From assembly GCA_002347965.1 (NCBI GenBank), contig DDYN01000053.1:1-17498 (forward strand): a DNA stretch of 17,498 nucleotides. The letters are read 5' to 3'. The notes below the pieces were generated by a model. That model had not been told where the DNA came from, ran no database searches, and saw nothing but the letters and a program-made list of their open reading frames with translations. Within the stretch, counting starts at the first letter, position 1, and every line of letters starts with the position of its first letter. A program made the translations under genes and the position numbers. This DNA is from UBA2233 sp002347965 [NCBI: Nitrospirae bacterium UBA2233] (GTDB taxonomy: Bacteria; UBA2233). This document shows, one piece after another, positions 13,003 to 17,498 of the stretch.

Positions 13003-14634
13003 GTGCGCATGTTTGCGCACAGTTTTGATAGCAGGGTAGCCATGCGTCGCTGGAACGGCTGGGGTGAAGAAGATGTTGTCTATCCTCTCCCAAAAGAGGC
13101 TCTGGGGTTTCTTGTGGCCGAGCTTGGAGAAAGCGCCCCAGCGCCCAGTGTCCCGGCCGAGGGCATCCCCGTGCCGTTTCCAAGGCTTCCCGACCACCCC
13201 GGCGTTGCTTACGACCCCAAGGCACGGCTTGTGCGTGCGCGCGGTCAGAGCTTTGCCGACTTGGCCGCGCTTCGGTTCGGGGAAGTTCACAGCGTGCCCG
13301 ATGGCGTCGCGTTTCCTGTTTGCTCATCGGACATCGCAGAATTGCTCGAATGGGCAAGGGGAGCCGATGCCCAGGTCATTCCGTACGGGGGTGGAACCTC
13401 AGTTACTGGCGGGGTGAACCCGGTTGAGAACGGAAAGCCCGTTTTGACCCTTAGCCTCGAAAGGATGCAGGCGCTGCTCGAGCTCGACCAAAAAAGCCAT
13501 TTGGCGAGCTTCGAGGCGGGCGTTCAAGGCCCATGGCTCGAGGCACAGCTGAGGGCCAATGGGTTCACGCTCGGGCATTTCCCGCAATCCTTCGCCTATT
13601 CTAGCTTGGGCGGCTGGGTCGTGACGCACTCGAGCGGCCAGGAATCGCTGGGCTACGGAAGAATTGCGGACATGTTCCAAGGCGGGCGTATGATCACACC
13701 GGCAGGGAGGCTTGATCTACCCCCGCACCCCGCTTCGGCGGCCGGGGCAGAGCTCAAGCACGTCGTTCTCGGCTCGGAAGGGTGCTTTGGCGTTTTGACC
13801 GAGGCCGTCGTGAGGGTTCGGCCACTCCCAGAAGAGCAAACCTTCGTAGGCGCGCTGCTTCCGGGGTTCGAGGCAGGGCTCGAGGCGGCTCGGGAGCTTA
13901 TCCAAGCGCGAGTCCCCTTATGCATGCTTCGGCTAAGCGATGCCTTCGAGACGAGAGTCTCCTTTCTTTTGGCTAATTTGGGCAGGTTTGGAGGGCTGGC
14001 CAACAGGGCGCTGCGCTTTCGCATGCCAAAAGGAGAACAGCGCTGTCTCTTGCTCTACGGAGCGGCCGGCAGGCGTAGCGACGTTGCGAAGGTCCTTCAA
14101 GAAGCCGCTGCGGTGGTCCGTACGCACAAGGGCATAGGGCTTGGGAGGGTCCCCGGGAAGAGCTGGCAAAAGAGCCGCTTTCGGCTGCCATACCTGCGCA
14201 ACGCGCTTTGGGAGGTTGGCTACGGGGTGGACACGCTAGAGACTGCAACGGCCTACTCCAAGCTTTTGCCTACCTACAGGGCCGTCATGAAGGCCATGCA
14301 GGGCGCGCTCGCTACGGATAACGGGCGGGTCTATGCCATGGCGCACCTCTCGCACGGCTACGAAACAGGCGCGAGCCTTTACTTTACGTTCTTTTTTAGG
14401 CTTGCCGATGGGTTCGAAGAAACCATCGCGTGCTGGCGAACGATTAAGCATGCCTCCATACAAGCCATCCTCGGGCAGAAAGCCACGCTCACCCACCACC
14501 ACGGGGTAGGCGCAGACCACCTCTCTTACATGACCGAAGAAAAAGGAGAAGCCGGGCTTTCCTTGCTTCGATCGCTCAAGGCTACGCTCGACCCCACGGG
14601 CATGCTTAACCCGGGCAAACTTATCGCCCGTTGA
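13003..14634 (+). CDS. Alkyl-dihydroxyacetonephosphate synthase-like FAD enzyme
   Basis: A 543-residue member of the vanillyl-alcohol-oxidase/PCMH flavoprotein family closest to AGPS, which exchanges the acyl chain of acyl-DHAP for a fatty alcohol to form the ether bond of ether lipids. FAD-binding loop is IPYGGGTSVTGG (126-137). AGPS-type block is SFAYSSLGGWVVTHSSGQ (196-213), with GSEG at 257-260. The active-site triple His is in THHHGVG (H498-H500), and an aromatic run LYFTFFF (459-465) sits near the Tyr of AGPS. Near the N-terminus RWNGWG (16-21) is typical of the bacterial AGPS group. The peroxisomal targeting parts of the eukaryotic enzyme are absent, as expected. The block reads THSSG where mammalian AGPS reads TRASG. 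GTG 13003 has AGGAAAA nearby; ATG 13042 is a possible alternative just before RWNGWG. Pairing with glpD supports lipid-precursor chemistry; a different glycolate- or lactate-oxidase-like activity cannot be excluded. Confidence 0.85.
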   Translation: MRMFAHSFDSRVAMRRWNGWGEEDVVYPLPKEALGFLVAELGESAPAPSVPAEGIPVPFPRLPDHPGVAYDPKARLVRARGQSFADLAALRFGEVHSVPDGVAFPVCSSDIAELLEWARGADAQVIPYGGGTSVTGGVNPVENGKPVLTLSLERMQALLELDQKSHLASFEAGVQGPWLEAQLRANGFTLGHFPQSFAYSSLGGWVVTHSSGQESLGYGRIADMFQGGRMITPAGRLDLPPHPASAAGAELKHVVLGSEGCFGVLTEAVVRVRPLPEEQTFVGALLPGFEAGLEAARELIQARVPLCMLRLSDAFETRVSFLLANLGRFGGLANRALRFRMPKGEQRCLLLYGAAGRRSDVAKVLQEAAAVVRTHKGIGLGRVPGKSWQKSRFRLPYLRNALWEVGYGVDTLETATAYSKLLPTYRAVMKAMQGALATDNGRVYAMAHLSHGYETGASLYFTFFFRLADGFEETIACWRTIKHASIQAILGQKATLTHHHGVGADHLSYMTEEKGEAGLSLLRSLKATLDPTGMLNPGKLIAR

Positions 14635-14684
14635 TTGTGGCAGCGTTCATCAGGCGTTGTTTGCCCGTTTCCCTCGAAGCCTGG

Positions 14685-16811
14685 CTATTCCTCCGGCCTT
14701 GCGTTCAACAGCACGGCAAACGAACGGTTTGCTAGCGGATACTCGTCTCCGGGTGCAAACCAAGAGCCCTTTCGCTTTGGATCGGACGTGTCGAAGGCCA
14801 CCTCCCAGCTACCCTCAATCGGAAGTTCGGGGATCTTGAAGGGGATCTCCTCGTGATGGGAGCTTAACAGGATCAGCATGTTGTCGTCGACGAGCGGATG
14901 GCCCCTCTCGTCCGTCTCGGTCAGCCCGGAGCCCGAAAAGAACACGCCAAGGCTACGGGCAAAAGCCTGCTCCCATTCTTCGTCGCTCATCTCCTGGCCG
15001 GACGGGTTAAGCCAAAGAAGGTCTTTGATCCCCATTCCGTGGATTGGACGGCCCAGGAAGAAATGAGCCCGGTGCAATATGGGGTGTGCCTTTCGAAGCG
15101 CGATGATGTCGCGCACAAACTTGAATAGCTCCCTATCCTCGGGCTTGAAATCCCACCGCATCCAGGTGATTTCGTTGTCTTGGCAGTAGGCGTTGTTGTT
15201 GCCCATTTGGGAGCGGTTAACCTCATCGCCCATCAAGAGCATCGGCACCCCCTGGGAAAGCATGAGTGTTGCCAAGAAATTTCTTTTTTGACGGGCCCTT
15301 AGCTCGTTGACCTCGGGGGCATCGCTCGGACCTTCAGCCCCGCAGTTCCAGCTTAGGTTGTTGTCCGAGCCGTCTTTGTTGTCCTCTAAGTTGGCCTCGT
15401 TGTGCTTTTCGTTGTAGCTGACTAAATCGTTGAGCGTAAACCCGTCGTGTGCCGTGATGAAGTTGATCGAGGCTACGGGCCGACGTCCAGAGAGGGCGTA
15501 CAAATCGGACGAGCCCGTCAGCCTGTAGGCGAGCTCCCCGACAAGCCCGCCGTCACCCTTCCAGTAGCGGCGCATGCAATCGCGGTACTTATCGTTCCAT
15601 TCTGCCCAGCCGGGCGGGAATTGCCCCACTTGATAACCGCCTTCGCCAAGGTCCCATGGCTCGGCAATGAGCTTTGCCTGCGAGATAACCGGGTCTTGGC
15701 AGATGATGTCAAAAAAGCTCCCTAGCCGGTTCACCTCGTGCAGTTCTCTGGCCAATGTTGAGGCAAGATCGAACCGAAACCCGTCAACATGCATTTCCGC
15801 GATCCAGTAGCGCAGGCTGTCCATGATGAGCTGGAGGACTCTGGGATGGTCCATGTTGAGCGAGTTACCGCATCCCGTGTAGTCCATATAATGGCGGGGG
15901 TCGTCATCAACAAGCCGGTAGTAGGCGGCGTTGTCTATCCCCTTGAAGCTGAGCGTCGGCCCCAAATGGTTGCCTTCGGCCGTGTGGTTGTACACGACAT
16001 CTAGAATTACCTCGATCCCGGCCGCATGGAGCGCCTTGACCATGGTTTTGAACTCCGCAATCTGGCCTGTCGCGCCGTAGCGCATGTTTGGAGCAAAGAA
16101 CCCGATCGAGTTGTAGCCCCAGTAGTTGCGAAGGCCCTTTTCGACCAGGTAGCGGTCATCGACGGATGTATGGACGGGCATGAGCTCTAGGGAGGTAACC
16201 CCGAGTCTTTTAAAGTAATCTATAGCAGGCTCGCTGCCAAGCCCGGCGTAGGTGCCGCGAAGCTCTTCGGGCAGTTGGGCGTTGAGCTTGCTGAAGCCCT
16301 TCACGTGCATCTCGTAGATAATCGTCTCATGCCACGGGATGTCGAGCTTTGTATCCTTCCCCCAGCTGAAGGCTTGTTCCACGACGACGCCTTTAGGGGT
16401 GAATGGTGCGCTGTCTCTCTCGTCGAAAGACAGGTCTTCTTGGGGATCTCCGACTTTATAGGCGAAGTGCGCATCGTCCCACTTGAGCTCCCCTACGATC
16501 GCCTTGGCATAAGGGTCCAAAAGGAGCTTGTTGGGGTTGAACCGTTGCCCCTCTTCGGGCTTGTAGGGGCCGTAGACCCTGTAGGCGTATTTTAGCCCTG
16601 GACGGGCCTCTGGAAGATAGGCATGCCAAATCTGGTCTGTCTGGTCTGGCATGGGGATGCGGGCGACCTCGTTTTGGCCGGATTCGTCGAACAAGCAAAG
16701 CTCGACTTTTTCCGCCCGCTCGCTAAAAAGGGCGAAGTTTACGCCTAGCCCATCCCACGTAGCCCCGAGTGGGTATGGGGTTCCAAGCCAAACGGCATAC
16801 TTCTGCGGCAT
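14685..16811 (-). CDS. glgX: Glycogen debranching enzyme GlgX (GH13)
   Basis: A 708-residue isoamylase-type alpha-1,6-glucosidase that removes short branches from phosphorylase-limited glycogen. The N-terminal CBM48-like domain begins [20 protein letters not shown] and covers about 10-130. GH13 barrel motifs are [10 protein letters not shown] (271-280), GFRFDLA with nucleophile D348, IAEPWDLG with acid/base E384, and [11 protein letters not shown] with transition-state stabiliser D456. [15 protein letters not shown] after it is characteristic of GlgX and TreX. Length matches the family. GGAGGA lies about 5 nt before the ATG. It is convergent with the AGPS-like gene (50-bp gap). No other glycogen genes are in the window, so its link with the neighbouring lipid genes is probably incidental. 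Confidence 0.95.
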   Translation of the reverse strand: MPQKYAVWLGTPYPLGATWDGLGVNFALFSERAEKVELCLFDESGQNEVARIPMPDQTDQIWHAYLPEARPGLKYAYRVYGPYKPEEGQRFNPNKLLLDPYAKAIVGELKWDDAHFAYKVGDPQEDLSFDERDSAPFTPKGVVVEQAFSWGKDTKLDIPWHETIIYEMHVKGFSKLNAQLPEELRGTYAGLGSEPAIDYFKRLGVTSLELMPVHTSVDDRYLVEKGLRNYWGYNSIGFFAPNMRYGATGQIAEFKTMVKALHAAGIEVILDVVYNHTAEGNHLGPTLSFKGIDNAAYYRLVDDDPRHYMDYTGCGNSLNMDHPRVLQLIMDSLRYWIAEMHVDGFRFDLASTLARELHEVNRLGSFFDIICQDPVISQAKLIAEPWDLGEGGYQVGQFPPGWAEWNDKYRDCMRRYWKGDGGLVGELAYRLTGSSDLYALSGRRPVASINFITAHDGFTLNDLVSYNEKHNEANLEDNKDGSDNNLSWNCGAEGPSDAPEVNELRARQKRNFLATLMLSQGVPMLLMGDEVNRSQMGNNNAYCQDNEITWMRWDFKPEDRELFKFVRDIIALRKAHPILHRAHFFLGRPIHGMGIKDLLWLNPSGQEMSDEEWEQAFARSLGVFFSGSGLTETDERGHPLVDDNMLILLSSHHEEIPFKIPELPIEGSWEVAFDTSDPKRKGSWFAPGDEYPLANRSFAVLLNARPEE

Positions 16812-17038
16812 TAGGTTCCTCCTTCAAAAAGAAGCACTTTAGCGTTATTGCAGCCCATAACGGTCTTTGAGCGTTCCGCGCGTTCCTTGACCCTAATCGG
16901 GCTTGTTTCTTCAATATGAACGAGATATTCTTTTTTAAAATCAAGTTTACTGGCATCTATTAAGGCTTTTTATTCTTGTCAACGATAAGAGGTCAAAAAC
17001 AGCACATCAAAACACGTTGTCCATGGTTTTAGCAGAGC
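16812..17038 (-). promoter_or_regulatory. A/T-rich leader and possible promoter of glgX
   Basis: A perfect -35 hexamer TTGACA is present on the minus strand at 16982-16977. Seventeen bases on is TAGATG (16959-16954), a weak -10. A small hairpin CGTTAT / ATAACG (16843-16848 with 16857-16862) lies in the leader. The rest of the gap is A/T-rich and shows no gene. Confidence 0.4.
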
Positions 17039-17401
17039 TCATAAGCTCACCTCGCTTAGCATGGTCAGCAGCATTTTAAAACGCGTGGTGGCCTTCAGGG
17101 CATGCGGAATGTTTGCGGGCATCCACACGAGTTGGCCCGCTTTCAAGCTCATAGCTTTGCCCCCAACGATGAACTCGGCCTCTCCTTCCAGTATATGGGC
17201 GAGCGCCTCGAAGGGCGTCGTGTGCTCGCTTAAGGCCTGGTTTTTATCGAAGGCAAACAGCGTGATCGAGCCCGAACCGGTCTTAAGTAGAATACGGCTG
17301 ACGATGGATCCTTCTTGGTAAGCGGCAAGCTCTTCAAGGCCAAGAGGCGTTGCTTGGGGGATGAGGGCATTGGCCGGTTTTTTTGGCTTATCTTTATCCA
17401 T
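17039..17401 (-). CDS. Small single-domain cupin protein
   Basis: A 120-residue conserved beta-barrel cupin, probably cytoplasmic. Motif 1 is SEHTTPFEALAHILEG with H60, E65 and G73; the usual second His of HxH is T62. Motif 2 is GQLVWMPANIPHAL with H100. Metal-binding residues are thus partly kept, and whether it binds a metal is open. Such stand-alone cupins serve as sugar-, nucleotide- or small-ligand-binding enzymes or sensors; the function here cannot be assigned. AAAGGAG lies 9 nt before the ATG. It is separated from glgX by a probable promoter, so it is likely its own transcription unit or reads through. Confidence 0.85.
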   Translation of the reverse strand: MDKDKPKKPANALIPQATPLGLEELAAYQEGSIVSRILLKTGSGSITLFAFDKNQALSEHTTPFEALAHILEGEAEFIVGGKAMSLKAGQLVWMPANIPHALKATTRFKMLLTMLSEVSL

Positions 17402-17433
17402 ACTTAGCTCTCCTTTGCAATATTTCAGCGCTG

Positions 17434-17455
17434 AGGCTACGAGTCAGCCTTTTTT
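17434..17455 (+). terminator. Possible Rho-independent terminator without an obvious plus-strand gene
   Basis: AGGCT (17434-17438) pairs with AGCCT (17446-17450) around a 7-nt loop and runs directly into six T. The stem is only 5 bp. On the plus strand nothing is coded upstream within about 2.8 kb, so it may instead be a leader hairpin of the minus-strand cupin gene. Confidence 0.3.
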
Positions 17456-17498
17456 GTTCGATCGATTAATTTTATTTTAGGTAATTAGTCCCGTTTTG

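Overview
The window is about 17.5 kb of roughly 57% GC bacterial chromosome, densely coded, with GTG, TTG and ATG starts and good Shine-Dalgarno sites. No insertion sequences, phage genes, CRISPR, tRNA or rRNA were seen. Signal peptides on several products, an oxygen-sensitive double-cubane-type iron-sulfur system with its ATP-dependent activator, a nickel superoxide dismutase, a bacterial ether-lipid synthase homologue and a probable selenoprotein together suggest a Gram-negative anaerobe or microaerophile. A lineage of the former deltaproteobacteria (Desulfobacterota-like or similar) would fit, but this is inferred from gene content only.

Layout. (1) 28-5355, plus strand: a PAS / HAMP-like / STAS regulator of the RsbR type, rmuC, an acyl-CoA dehydrogenase, a secreted Ni superoxide dismutase and a PlsC-type acyltransferase. 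(2) 5496-8206, minus strand: a promoter, a long leader, a 44-residue small ORF, a two-domain rhodanese interrupted by an in-frame UGA, and a second secreted rhodanese. (3) 8210-11162, minus strand: an activator ATPase overlapping its upstream partner, a 2-hydroxyacyl-CoA dehydratase / double-cubane-cluster protein, preceded by a secreted protein of unknown function. (4) 11205-14634, plus strand: GlpD-type glycerol-3-phosphate dehydrogenase and an alkyl-DHAP-synthase-like flavoprotein. (5) 14685-17401, minus strand: GlgX-type glycogen debranching enzyme and a small cupin.

Most notable result. The two minus-strand reading frames at 7771-7217 and 7201-6230 are in the same frame, separated only by a UGA and five codons. 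Read through, they give one exported 513-residue protein with two rhodanese domains, and the UGA falls inside the active-site loop of the first domain (C-V-U-G-C-E-T). A 7-bp stem with an AGUU apical loop begins at the right distance downstream for a bacterial SECIS element. The gene is best read as a periplasmic selenocysteine-containing rhodanese, with a plain-cysteine exported rhodanese next to it and a small hydrophobic ORF in front.

How the parts may work together. The activator and single large subunit match the DCCP/DCCP-reductase arrangement (ATP-driven low-potential electron transfer to a double-cubane cluster) better than a classical two-subunit dehydratase. GlpD, the AGPS-like enzyme and PlsC could together supply DHAP or glycerol-3-phosphate, form the alkyl ether bond and acylate the product. 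The NiSOD and the two rhodaneses carry signal peptides, so this stretch encodes an unusual amount of metal, sulfur and possibly selenium chemistry outside the cytoplasm.
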